Shown here piece by piece: positions 38,193 through 47,085 of a stretch of DNA of 64,000 nucleotides (position 1 is the stretch's first letter; every line of letters starts with the position of its first letter). The notes under the pieces were generated by a model. It had not been told where the DNA came from and searched no databases. It saw nothing but the letters and a program-made list of their open reading frames with translations. The stretch spans positions 1-64,000 of the IMG/VR virus record IMGVR_UViG_3300010885_049703, one strand, 5' to 3'. The translations under genes and the position numbers were made by a program. The stretch comes from a virus.

Positions 38193-39333
38193 ATTAATCT
38201 TAGACACATTCTGTGAAGTCTACGACTTACTTCGGCCCTGGATGGATGGCGATTTTTATGATTTTTCTCAATTAACTATAGAGCCTGGCTCCATTTATAT
38301 GGTGGGCCGGGCACAGTTTAATTTGAATGTACAAAAAGTACGTGACATAGTTGACAGCAAACAAGCCATTGTAGTAATCAGTAATCCAGCCGAAGGCAGT
38401 GAAACACTCAAACATCATATGCAACGTGCCGGGGTTAATGAGTATGTGCAAGATGGAAGATTACTATTGTTAGGCGGTGGCGACATGGAGTCTGAGTATC
38501 AATATCTGCAATACGACTCTTTCTTACCAAAAGTTTACGACTATCCAGAAAACTTAATTGAATGTCAGCGAACCCCTGAGATCTATACTCAACTTGATAA
38601 ACCTTATAAGTTTTTATTCTTAAATGGTCGCGCTCGCCCGCATAGAAAATTTTTGATACAAAGTTTTAGTCAATTAGGAATGTTGGACCAAGCAATCTGG
38701 ACTAATCTTGATTTGCACACAGGCAGTACTCAAGAAATAACAATGATGCGCCAAGGGAAAGATCTGATTGCAGAGACCATTCCAATTAAATTACTTGATT
38801 CAAAGTATGAAGTGAGTAGATATCATCGTAATCTCACTCGGGGATCACCAGAAAAATTTGTCAAAAATTCTCTGTTTGATATTGGAACCGGACAACCTGA
38901 ATGGGGAGAAATTTATCTCAAAGCCGATCTCTATATTGATACCTATTTTAGTGTAGTCACTGAAACAATATTCACTTATCCATATAGTTTCCGAACAGAG
39001 AAAATTTGGAAACCAGTTGCAATTGGGCATCCTTGGATAGCAGTTGCCAATGCAGGATTTTATCGCGATATCAAAAATTTGGGATTCCGTACATTTGATA
39101 AACTTATTGATGAAAGTTTTGATGACATTTCTAATAATTCAGATCGACTACATCGTGTGAAAGATGTTATAATTGATCTATATAATAGTGACTTGCCTAG
39201 TTTTATGTTAGCAGCGCAGGAAATTTGCGAATACAACCAACAACATCTCCAAGACATGCGTGTCAAAATACGTGCAGAGTTTCCAGAGAGATATCGTAAA
39301 TTTATGATTGAACAGGGAATTATCAATGAATGA
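38176..39333 (+). CDS. putative glycosyltransferase of the TEK-type family (copy 2)
   Basis: The 385-residue product starts at ATG inside the preceding gene. A GTG nine bases upstream (AGGA is close to it) is an alternative. The N-terminal half contains VGRAQFNLNVQKVRD and KFLFLNGRARPHRKFLIQSF. The C-terminal half has SFRTEKIWKPVAIGHPWIAV and LGFRTFDKLIDESFD, matching the TEK and G-F-x-T-F blocks of the other copies. It lies between the first and second radical SAM genes and overlaps both, which suggests a shared function. Donor and acceptor are unknown. Similarity to GT-B enzymes is inferred from the TEK-x-x-x-P block. Confidence 0.55.
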   Translation: MLGNRKLILDTFCEVYDLLRPWMDGDFYDFSQLTIEPGSIYMVGRAQFNLNVQKVRDIVDSKQAIVVISNPAEGSETLKHHMQRAGVNEYVQDGRLLLLGGGDMESEYQYLQYDSFLPKVYDYPENLIECQRTPEIYTQLDKPYKFLFLNGRARPHRKFLIQSFSQLGMLDQAIWTNLDLHTGSTQEITMMRQGKDLIAETIPIKLLDSKYEVSRYHRNLTRGSPEKFVKNSLFDIGTGQPEWGEIYLKADLYIDTYFSVVTETIFTYPYSFRTEKIWKPVAIGHPWIAVANAGFYRDIKNLGFRTFDKLIDESFDDISNNSDRLHRVKDVIIDLYNSDLPSFMLAAQEICEYNQQHLQDMRVKIRAEFPERYRKFMIEQGIINE

Positions 39334-40663
39334 TTTAGAATTCCGACAACAAGTGCTTGATACTAAAAGCGCAAGTTTCTGTGCAGCCAAGTGGTACAAT
39401 GCCACTATTTGGTTAGGCTCGGGCATGACTACAAGTTGTCATCATCCATTGCCGCACAAAGTCAGTGTTGATGAAGTACAAATTAATCCTCGAGCATTGC
39501 ACAATACCCCAAAGAAAAAAGCAGAACGTCAAATGATGCAGCAAGGCGAACGTCCAGCTGGCTGCGAATACTGCTGGAAAATAGAAGACATGGGTCGTGA
39601 TGCTATAAGCGATCGTGTTTACAAAAGTAAAATTTATCCCATAGAGGATTTAAATCGTGCAATCAATACGCCACCAAATGAAGATATTAATCTTCGCACT
39701 CTTGAAATTAGTTTTGACCGTACTTGTCAATTCGCTTGCTCTTACTGCAATCCTGCTTTCAGTTCAACATGGGTTAAAGATATCAGAGACAATGGACCCT
39801 ATACTAATTTACTGTCAGACGGTAGGAATCACTTTACTCACGCTCATGACAGTAGTCAACTTTATAGATTTGGCGAGAGTAATCCGTATGTGGAAGCGTT
39901 TTTTAAGTGGTGGGAATCGGACCTACATCAAACATTAGACGAATTACGCATCACCGGTGGTGAACCATTGATGTCAGGATATACTTGGCAGCTACTGGAT
40001 TGGTTCAAAGAGAATAAAGGCAAGAGTAAAACACGTCTTGCGATCAACAGTAATCTTGGCACACAAGTTGACATAGATAGATTGTTTACCAGTGTTGATG
40101 AGCCTATTGATTTGTACACCAGCAACGAGTCTGTGGGCTTACAAGCAGAGTACATACGTGATGGTCTTGTCTGGGATGATTGGGCCAATACAGTAGAACT
40201 TATATTAGACAATCAAATTGGTCACAAACTACGTGGGTTGCATATTATGTGTACTGTCAACACATTGTGTTTGGATAGTCTAGTGGATTTTTTAGATTGC
40301 ATAGTCAATTGGAAACTAAGTTATGGCACAGACGCAGTGAGTTTTACATTAAATATACTACGCTTCCCTAGCTTCCAAAGCCCCTTGGTATTGCCCGAAC
40401 ACTTGCGTACACAGTACAAAGATCAACTTGCTGATTTTATGGCCAGACACAAAGATAACAGTTGCTTGCATGAACATGAATGGAATCACATGCAACGACT
40501 TGTGGATTATCTTGATGTAGTCAAAACTCCTCACAGTGACTCAGCAGAGTTAGAAGTGTTACAACGAGATTTTAAGCAATTCTATCAACAATATGATCAA
40601 CGTCGAGGGAAAGACTTTGCTACAGCATTTCCAAATTTAATGGAGTGGTATGACCAAATTTGA
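39326..40663 (+). CDS. radical SAM enzyme with N-terminal twitch-like domain (2 of 5)
   Basis: The 445-residue product starts at the ATG inside the end of the preceding gene. An upstream TTG frame is unlikely. It has TTSCHHPLPHKV, ALHNTPKKKAERQ and ERPAGCEYCW at the N-terminus, like copy 1. The cluster motif is Cys134-x3-Cys138-x2-Cys141 in RTCQFACSYC. RITGGEPLMSG and LAINSNLG are core elements. It and copy 1 share SDR-x-Y and NPYVEAF-x-WW, which the other three lack, so they form one subgroup. Function is unknown. Like its siblings it overlaps the next gene, here by 14 bases. Confidence 0.8.
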   Translation: MNDLEFRQQVLDTKSASFCAAKWYNATIWLGSGMTTSCHHPLPHKVSVDEVQINPRALHNTPKKKAERQMMQQGERPAGCEYCWKIEDMGRDAISDRVYKSKIYPIEDLNRAINTPPNEDINLRTLEISFDRTCQFACSYCNPAFSSTWVKDIRDNGPYTNLLSDGRNHFTHAHDSSQLYRFGESNPYVEAFFKWWESDLHQTLDELRITGGEPLMSGYTWQLLDWFKENKGKSKTRLAINSNLGTQVDIDRLFTSVDEPIDLYTSNESVGLQAEYIRDGLVWDDWANTVELILDNQIGHKLRGLHIMCTVNTLCLDSLVDFLDCIVNWKLSYGTDAVSFTLNILRFPSFQSPLVLPEHLRTQYKDQLADFMARHKDNSCLHEHEWNHMQRLVDYLDVVKTPHSDSAELEVLQRDFKQFYQQYDQRRGKDFATAFPNLMEWYDQI

Positions 40664-41951
40664 TTACAACAGTTCTGATCCAGTTAATATTTCGCTTGAT
40701 GACCTTGATGAACATAAACAGTTTCTGTTAACTGAATCAAAAACATTTTGCATTTACCCCTGGATGCACTTACACGCCTATCCTACCGGAGAAGCCTATC
40801 CTTGTTGCTATAGTGAAATGTGGGCGCCAGTGGGATCATGCAAGAAAAATAGCTTAGAAGAAATTTGGAATGATGCACCAATCCGAAAAATACGACAGAA
40901 CATGCTTTCAGAAAATCGTAGTCCAGCTTGCACACGTTGCTACGAACAAGAGTCTGCAGGGTTTCGCAGTGGACGCCAAGGTGCCAATAAGCATCATGGA
41001 CATCATATTCATAAAATTGACGGCACTGCCAGTGATGGCCATCTTGACAAATTTGAAATGTCATACTGGGATATTCGATTTAGTAACTTATGCAACTTAA
41101 AATGTCGTAGTTGCGGACATATCTTTTCAAGTCAATGGTATCAGGATCAAGCTAAACTAGCCGGACCCGACTGGGCGAAGAATCATAAAGTTTTAAACAT
41201 ATCCGGTCGCGCAGAAGATGACATGTGGAATCAATTACTTCCACATATTGATTATGTAGAACAAATTTACTTTGCTGGCGGCGAACCTCTTCTCATGGAA
41301 GAACACTATAATATTCTTGAGGAACTTGTGCGTCGTAAAATGTTTCATGTAAAATTAATTTACAACACTAACTTTACACATACCAAGCTCAAAGATAAGA
41401 GTGTGTTTGAGTATTGGAAATTGTTCAACAGTATCAGCGTTGGCGCAAGCCTTGACGGTGCTGACCACTATGCTGAGTATATTCGCAAAGGTACAAACTG
41501 GCAGCAAGTAGAACAGAATCGCCTTGATATGATACGAATCTGCCCCGAGGTTGACTTTTACATTAGTCCCACGCTGAGTATTATGAATGCCTGGCACCTG
41601 CCAGATTTTCATCGCGATTGGGTTGAACGTGGCTTTATACGTCACCAAGATTTAAATGTCAACATTCTTCAGGATCCAAATTTTTATAGGATTGACATTG
41701 CCGGTGCAGCATACAAACAAGAGCTCAAAGATAAATTTGAAAGGCATTTAGACTGGTTGCGCCCACATGACCCTCTGCAACGAGCCACGGTAGGATTTGA
41801 GTCAGCTATAAATTTCATGATGGCCAAAGACAACAGTGAGTTGCAGGTAAAGTTTTTTGAACGCACTCAGCAACTTGATGACATACGCGGAGAAAGTATT
41901 TTCAAAGTCATACCAGAACTAGCAAGAATAAATGCAAATACCACACAATAA
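40650..41951 (+). CDS. radical SAM enzyme with N-terminal twitch-like domain (3 of 5)
   Basis: The 433-residue product has an N-terminal Cys region of the second subgroup: FCIYPWMHLHAYPTGEAYPC followed by CY, then PACTRCYEQESAGFRSGRQG. The cluster motif is Cys148-x3-Cys152-x2-Cys155 in NLCNLKCRSCG, followed by SSQW. YFAGGEPLLMEE is the GGEP motif, and LIYNTNFT and GASLDG are core elements. It overlaps both neighbours and is transcribed with them. The N-terminal pattern C-x-x-P-W...P-C-C...C-x-x-C is like a SPASM/twitch arrangement moved to the front. Substrate is unknown. Confidence 0.8.
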   Translation: MTKFDYNSSDPVNISLDDLDEHKQFLLTESKTFCIYPWMHLHAYPTGEAYPCCYSEMWAPVGSCKKNSLEEIWNDAPIRKIRQNMLSENRSPACTRCYEQESAGFRSGRQGANKHHGHHIHKIDGTASDGHLDKFEMSYWDIRFSNLCNLKCRSCGHIFSSQWYQDQAKLAGPDWAKNHKVLNISGRAEDDMWNQLLPHIDYVEQIYFAGGEPLLMEEHYNILEELVRRKMFHVKLIYNTNFTHTKLKDKSVFEYWKLFNSISVGASLDGADHYAEYIRKGTNWQQVEQNRLDMIRICPEVDFYISPTLSIMNAWHLPDFHRDWVERGFIRHQDLNVNILQDPNFYRIDIAGAAYKQELKDKFERHLDWLRPHDPLQRATVGFESAINFMMAKDNSELQVKFFERTQQLDDIRGESIFKVIPELARINANTTQ

Positions 41952-43161
41952 ATTTTGTATCCTTCCATGGGTAAGTTTGGAAACTAGTCCCGTGGGAACA
42001 GTACGACCCTGTTGTTTAGCCAAGGATGAAATACACAATGACGGTAATAAATTCCACCTTACGACCTCAACCTTTGATCAAATACGAAATAGCAGTTACA
42101 TGCAAGGCCTCCGACAGGAATTTCTTGCAGGTCAACTTCCATCAACATGTGAGCGTTGTTGGGCAATTGAAGATTCAGGAGGAACCTCCAAGCGACAGCA
42201 TACCCTTAACAGACTTAAACACATAGTTGTTGATACAGAGTGGACTGATGATTCTAAAGATTTAATATTCTTGGATCTTAAACTAGGCAACATCTGTAAT
42301 CTCAAATGTCGTATATGTGGACCTTGGAGTTCGAGTACCTATGCCTCGGAAGAAATAGGTACCGTGATGACATTGGAACGCAAGCAAACCTATGCTTATC
42401 AGATGTTGCGCGAAGGACGCTGGCCAAGAGAGAGCCCAGACTTCTGGCAGCAACTCAGTGATATTGCTGGTCAAATACGTTATCTTGAATTTACCGGTGG
42501 CGAACCATTTATGATTGCCGAACACTTTGATTTTCTACAGACACTTGTGGATCGCGGTGTTGCCGGCAATGTTGAAATACATTATAACACCAATGGCACA
42601 CAGTATCCTGAACGTGGTATTGAGTTATGGCCACATTTTAAAACAGTTGAAATCGCCATTAGCATTGATGACTTGGGTGAACGATTTGAATATCAGCGCA
42701 CGGGTGCCCGGTGGACGGAAGTACAAGACAATATATATAAATTTAGAAAACTGCGACGCAACAGCAAAAACATTCAATTACAATTGTGTTGTACAATAAG
42801 CATTTGGAATGTTGTTTACTTCAGCGAGATTGCAGCCTGGGCTAGTTTATTTCCCTGGGACTTTGTTTACTGGAACTACCTACATGATTCCCCAACGTGG
42901 TGCATTGCCAACATGGTTGAGCCAGTCAAAGACAATATAGCAAAGCATTTACAAAGTCAACTCATAGTTGATCAACATGCTGATGAACGAGATAAAATAA
43001 TCGACTTTATGTATTCAAGAGAAGGATACATGGGGTGCGGGCGAGGTGGCGCATTAACTGATGAAATTGAACGATTTGATAAACTACGCAATCAACGTCT
43101 AGGAGATGTTGCACCGCTATTGGCAACAATGTTATACTATGACGGACCTTATGACGACTAA
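41932..43161 (+). CDS. radical SAM enzyme with N-terminal twitch-like domain (4 of 5)
   Basis: The 409-residue product is the shortest of the set. The N-terminal region reads FCILPWVSLETSPVGTVRPC, then CLAKDE and STCERCWAIEDSGG. The cluster motif is Cys122-x3-Cys126-x2-Cys129 in NICNLKCRICG, followed by SSST. FTGGEPFMIAEH is the GGEP motif, and IHYNTNGT and AISIDD are core elements. The ATG lies 20 bases inside the preceding gene, and no strong ribosome site is visible. The product differs from the other copies mainly in a shorter C-terminus. The reaction is unknown. Confidence 0.8.
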   Translation: MQIPHNKFCILPWVSLETSPVGTVRPCCLAKDEIHNDGNKFHLTTSTFDQIRNSSYMQGLRQEFLAGQLPSTCERCWAIEDSGGTSKRQHTLNRLKHIVVDTEWTDDSKDLIFLDLKLGNICNLKCRICGPWSSSTYASEEIGTVMTLERKQTYAYQMLREGRWPRESPDFWQQLSDIAGQIRYLEFTGGEPFMIAEHFDFLQTLVDRGVAGNVEIHYNTNGTQYPERGIELWPHFKTVEIAISIDDLGERFEYQRTGARWTEVQDNIYKFRKLRRNSKNIQLQLCCTISIWNVVYFSEIAAWASLFPWDFVYWNYLHDSPTWCIANMVEPVKDNIAKHLQSQLIVDQHADERDKIIDFMYSREGYMGCGRGGALTDEIERFDKLRNQRLGDVAPLLATMLYYDGPYDD

Positions 43162-44449
43162 GCCCAAAACACTGTGCATGGCGCCATGGGTTCATACCTA
43201 TCTTTCACCGCAAACTGAACGTCGCATGTGTTGTGCCAGCAGAGAACCTGCGCAAAACTTTCAACAGTATATTGATACCCAGGCCGGTAGTGGCGAGTAT
43301 ATCCCTATTACATTAGAACAACATTGGAATGGTGATCATATGCGAGATGTACGCAGACGTATGATGGCCGGTGAATCTGTGCCTGAGTGTGACGTTTGCA
43401 ACAACAAATTATTGAATACTGACGTTTATAGAGATTATTTCTGGCAATTATTTAAACACCAGTATGACGAAATTTGGGCAACCACTGCCAGCGATGGGTC
43501 AACCACTATGCAGCCCATAAGTTGGGATTATCGTTTCAGCAATCTTTGTAATTTCAAATGTCGTACGTGTGGTGATATGTTGTCAAGCTCTTGGGAAAGT
43601 GAACAGCGCCAGTATCAGATGGTTAACTGGTCAAACCCCAAAAATAATTGGATGAAATCTGATATTCGACAACAGATTACCCAATTTCAAGACACGCAAA
43701 TTGAACAAGAGTTTGCCAAAGCAGTGGAAGAACACCGAGTAGAAGAAATATATTGGGCAGGTGGTGAACCGTTGATGTATGAACAACATTGGCGGTACAT
43801 GAAAAGAATTATTGAACTAGGAGATGGAAAACGTGTTTATGCAAGATATAACAGTAATCTTAGTCGCATCAGCTATGGCGGTGTTAATTTGTTTGATGAT
43901 ATTCTTGTTCATCTTCGCGATTGGCAGATGTGCGCGAGCCTTGACGGTACCGGCTCCACAGGAGAATACATCAGGACAGGACTTGATTACCAAAAATGGC
44001 TCAAAAATTTCCGGCACGGACTAACAGTACAGACTAATCCCAGGCAAATGCGTGTTGACTTTACATTGACATTGCCTGGCATGACCGAAGTTCTTCGCAT
44101 TGAAGAACTGTGTCATGAACTGCATGTGGCACTGTTGGCCAAAGTTATATTCAGTTTTTCCCCAGACATTGTTATGTCACCGTTGGCCTTGCCTCGGCAG
44201 CTGTTGGATCCTTGGCTAGACGATCTAATTAAACAGAGTTCAATCCCCACAATGCGTAGATTGTTAGAAGAACTAAAAACAAGACCTTGTTTTGAAGAAC
44301 AATACACTGCAAAAGAATATCGTGATGGGCTTGCTCGTGGTAAACAACGTATGTTAAAATTAGAATCAATACGTGCATGTAATACTAGCTTGGATAAAAT
44401 TTTAAAAGAAAGACCCGAAGTTTATGAATGGTGGCAATCAATTGATTAA
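43139..44449 (+). CDS. radical SAM enzyme with N-terminal twitch-like domain (5 of 5)
   Basis: Starting at MTDLMTTKPKTLCMAPW (436 residues) gives an overlap of 23 bases. A second ATG 12 bases later is also possible. The N-terminal region has MAPWVHTYLSPQTERRMCC and VPECDVCNNK. The cluster motif is Cys137-x3-Cys141-x2-Cys144 in NLCNFKCRTCG, followed by SSSW. WAGGEPLMYEQHW is the GGEP motif, and ARYNSNLS and CASLDG are core elements. This is the last radical SAM gene. Its end overlaps a conserved gene of unknown function by 26 bases. Confidence 0.8.
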   Translation: MTDLMTTKPKTLCMAPWVHTYLSPQTERRMCCASREPAQNFQQYIDTQAGSGEYIPITLEQHWNGDHMRDVRRRMMAGESVPECDVCNNKLLNTDVYRDYFWQLFKHQYDEIWATTASDGSTTMQPISWDYRFSNLCNFKCRTCGDMLSSSWESEQRQYQMVNWSNPKNNWMKSDIRQQITQFQDTQIEQEFAKAVEEHRVEEIYWAGGEPLMYEQHWRYMKRIIELGDGKRVYARYNSNLSRISYGGVNLFDDILVHLRDWQMCASLDGTGSTGEYIRTGLDYQKWLKNFRHGLTVQTNPRQMRVDFTLTLPGMTEVLRIEELCHELHVALLAKVIFSFSPDIVMSPLALPRQLLDPWLDDLIKQSSIPTMRRLLEELKTRPCFEEQYTAKEYRDGLARGKQRMLKLESIRACNTSLDKILKERPEVYEWWQSID

Positions 44450-45506
44450 AGTTACATTGCGTAACCCTTTAAAAAAGTCTCAACAATTATCTTATTACAT
44501 CCAACCCTTGGATAATCAATTAGCCAAAGATTGGGTCCGGGCGTTAGAGAATGTCATTGATCAAAATTTAATGCTAGAGAAAAACTTTTGCTTTCTAGGG
44601 TTTCCGCATGCCTTGCGTTCACTGGACTATTTGTGCAATGGTCTCAATCAATCTGTTGGTCAAATCAACGACTTCTTTGGCGGACACTATCAAATCACAG
44701 AAACATATACACCTGAAAGTTGCGTGGCCGAGGACCTAGGGCCAAATCATGAAACATTTAATACATTGCACAATCACTTTGAAAGATTACAAGGCACTGT
44801 GGAGAATCTCAGTACTTTCTATCGTAGTGCCAATGATCCCACAAAGTTTGCTATTAGACAACTCAACAATATCTGTCATGAGCTTGAGAGTTTAATTTTA
44901 AGTCAGCGTAAACTTCGTCTTGATCCTGACTGGGTTAGGCCCAGCCAAATTACAACTTGGCTCAATGCCCCCAGGCATACACTAACTGATGAGCATCGTC
45001 GAGGATTCGTTGACAATGGATATCAGCGCAATTTTGGCACAGTGTATATGCATTGGTGTCAAATTGGCAAAACGTACTTTGAAGTCTGGCGAGATGAACA
45101 TGCCCCTAAACTGACAGATACAGTGTGTGAAGCCATAACACACTTACAATATTACTCAGGGGAGTTTGACATTGAATGGGGACGCACAGTTGATAATCGT
45201 GAACAGTGGTGGCTTGAAGATATAGCACCGTTCTATCAATGGCTAGACGACAATGGACTTGACAAGAATGATACATCGCTGAGTCTTGGACATTTGCCAA
45301 TCGGCACGGTATTGCTGAAAGAAAGTTTTGGTACTGAAAATTGGGAAGAAATTTGGCCAATGCTGGAGCAGCATCTAGATATATATTCAGTAGAAGTCAA
45401 CGGACATACAGCCACGTATGATTATGTCTGGAGCGACAGTGATTACAATCAATTGCAAATTGACATGTTGCGCCCAGGTTACAAACACAGTTCAAGGAAC
45501 TCGTAA
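44424..45506 (+). CDS. conserved protein of unknown function linked to the radical SAM genes
   Basis: The 360-residue product is not recognised as a known enzyme. It has a His-containing segment (NHETFNTLHNHFERLQGTVE) and helical stretches (AIRQLNNICHELESLILSQR), followed by GTVYMHWCQIGKTYFEVWRD. I recall proteins of this kind next to similar genes in marine phages, without a known role. The 26-base overlap with the last radical SAM gene and the one-base overlap with the next microprotein (TAATG) make it part of the same operon. It could be an accessory or substrate-binding partner. No signal peptide or membrane segment is visible. Confidence 0.6.
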   Translation: MNGGNQLIKVTLRNPLKKSQQLSYYIQPLDNQLAKDWVRALENVIDQNLMLEKNFCFLGFPHALRSLDYLCNGLNQSVGQINDFFGGHYQITETYTPESCVAEDLGPNHETFNTLHNHFERLQGTVENLSTFYRSANDPTKFAIRQLNNICHELESLILSQRKLRLDPDWVRPSQITTWLNAPRHTLTDEHRRGFVDNGYQRNFGTVYMHWCQIGKTYFEVWRDEHAPKLTDTVCEAITHLQYYSGEFDIEWGRTVDNREQWWLEDIAPFYQWLDDNGLDKNDTSLSLGHLPIGTVLLKESFGTENWEEIWPMLEQHLDIYSVEVNGHTATYDYVWSDSDYNQLQIDMLRPGYKHSSRNS

Positions 45507-45607
45507 TGAATTTTTTTAAAAAATGGTGGGATTGGATTCGTTTAGAAATCCGTTACCGCCGCAAACTGCGCGAACTTCGTAAAAGAGATCCGTTCATATA
45601 CAAATGA
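45506..45607 (+). CDS. 33-residue basic microprotein
   Basis: This short frame starts in TAATG and ends in ATGA, so it overlaps genes on both sides and is coupled to both. The product is Trp- and Arg-rich (MNFFKKWWDWIRLEIRYRRK and then LRELRKRDPFIYK) and probably forms an amphipathic helix. Similar short peptides ending in DPFIYK occur, in my memory, in other marine phages. It may be a structural or regulatory microprotein, or less likely a peptide substrate for the radical SAM enzymes. The double overlap makes it a real gene rather than a chance frame. Confidence 0.6.
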   Translation: MNFFKKWWDWIRLEIRYRRKLRELRKRDPFIYK

Positions 45608-47085
45608 ATATCCTAGGTATCTCAGCCGGGTTTCACGATGCTGCAATAAGTCTAGTGGATCATCACGGTGATATACTATTTGCCGGGCACAGTGAACGAT
45701 ACAGTAAAGTAAAGAACGATTCGGACATTTGTCAAGCATTGTTGTCTGAGATTCGTGACTACCAAATTGATACCATAGCATACTATGAACGTCCATTAGC
45801 AAAGCAATTACGACAATGGTACAGTGGGCAAGGCATTGAATGGAACAAGTTGTTGGCCAAGAGTATTGTACGTGATCAATGTGCACCGTGGCTACCCAAC
45901 AACCCCCGACAAATAAAGTCGTTCAATCATCATTTGAGCCATGCAGCAGCAGGATTTCAAACCAGTACTTTTGATCGTGCCACAGTGGTAGTGATAGACG
46001 CTATTGGTGAATGGGACACGGTTAGTATCTGGGGAGCTGAATATGTCAACGGTCGGGCAAAGTATACAAAACTATGGGGACAACGATATCCACATAGCAT
46101 AGGATTGTTTTATAGTGCTATGACTCAACGTGTAGGCCTTAAACCCAACGAAGATGAATACATCTTAATGGGCATGAGTGCATATGGTAAACGTGATCTT
46201 GGGGATGTGATTAGTCATCGTTTCGTACACGATGAAGTTGATATTCTGTTTAAAGAAAACTTACATACCGGCATTGTGGCTGATTATCTTGGATACGCAC
46301 AGGATACAGATATTGCTGCCGGTACACAGGATCTAGCAGAAACGTTGATATACAATGTAATGCGTCGTGCAAGAGAGTTTAACTGGAGCACGAATCTTGT
46401 TTATATGGGCGGTGTTGCCCTTAACTGTTTAGCGAATAGGAACCTTGGTGAATACTTTGAACATATATGGATTATGCCTAATCCTGGTGATGCTGGTAGT
46501 AGCCTTGGTGCTGCGGCACTTGCCTATGGTGGTCGTCTCAACTGGCGCAATGCTTATCTTGGGCATAATATACCTGGGCCATATCCTGTTGATTCCCTTC
46601 TTGATAGCCTACTGGCTGATGGGATTGTTGGTGTTGCTAACGGTCGTGCAGAGTTTGGGCCAAGAGCATTAGGCAATCGTAGTTTGCTGGCAGACCCACG
46701 TGGCGCAGATATAAAGGACAGAGTGAATGAAATTAAGCGACGTCAAAAATTTAGACCATTCGCCCCTGTTGTACTGGAGGAGATGGCTGATCAGTACTTT
46801 GATTTCCACCCTGGGTGGTGTAATAGCCGTTATATGCAGTCAGTCGCTCGTTGTCGCTTTCCTAGTGATTATCCTGCTATCTGTCATCATGATGGGACCA
46901 GTAGAGTACAGACGGTTCCAAAGGACGGTTCAGGAATCAGAGAACTGTTAGAAAAGTGGTTTATACTGACTGATTGCCCTATGCTACTCAACACAAGTTT
47001 AAACATTCGAGGTGAACCAATGGTCAATGATCGCAGCGATGCAGATAGGTTTGAAAATTTATATAAAGTAAAGGTACTAAGTTAA
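45604..47085 (+). CDS. carbamoyltransferase of the NodU/CmcH family
   Basis: The 493-residue product begins MNILGISAGFHDAAISLVDH, the start of the Kae1-like N-terminal domain. It holds FNHHLSHAAAGF with the conserved His residues for metal binding, ALNC in GGVALNCLANRNLG, and AEFGPRALGNRSLLADPRG in the C-terminal (carbamoyltrans_C) domain. The family uses carbamoyl phosphate and ATP to form carbamoyl-AMP, then carbamoylates a hydroxyl group, usually on a sugar or an antibiotic. It is a little shorter than NodU (about 560 residues) but keeps both domains. It lies next to a methyltransferase and several transferases, so a modified-sugar pathway is likely. Confidence 0.85.
   Translation: MNILGISAGFHDAAISLVDHHGDILFAGHSERYSKVKNDSDICQALLSEIRDYQIDTIAYYERPLAKQLRQWYSGQGIEWNKLLAKSIVRDQCAPWLPNNPRQIKSFNHHLSHAAAGFQTSTFDRATVVVIDAIGEWDTVSIWGAEYVNGRAKYTKLWGQRYPHSIGLFYSAMTQRVGLKPNEDEYILMGMSAYGKRDLGDVISHRFVHDEVDILFKENLHTGIVADYLGYAQDTDIAAGTQDLAETLIYNVMRRAREFNWSTNLVYMGGVALNCLANRNLGEYFEHIWIMPNPGDAGSSLGAAALAYGGRLNWRNAYLGHNIPGPYPVDSLLDSLLADGIVGVANGRAEFGPRALGNRSLLADPRGADIKDRVNEIKRRQKFRPFAPVVLEEMADQYFDFHPGWCNSRYMQSVARCRFPSDYPAICHHDGTSRVQTVPKDGSGIRELLEKWFILTDCPMLLNTSLNIRGEPMVNDRSDADRFENLYKVKVLS

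Noticed and set aside
43106-43138. upstream extension of the fifth radical SAM gene
   Set aside because: It overlaps the preceding gene by over 50 bases and adds residues that do not match the start of related copies.
46445-46672. hydrophobic 75-residue frame that looks like a membrane protein
   Set aside because: It is in another frame of the carbamoyltransferase gene. Its hydrophobic run comes from the codon pattern of the real frame.
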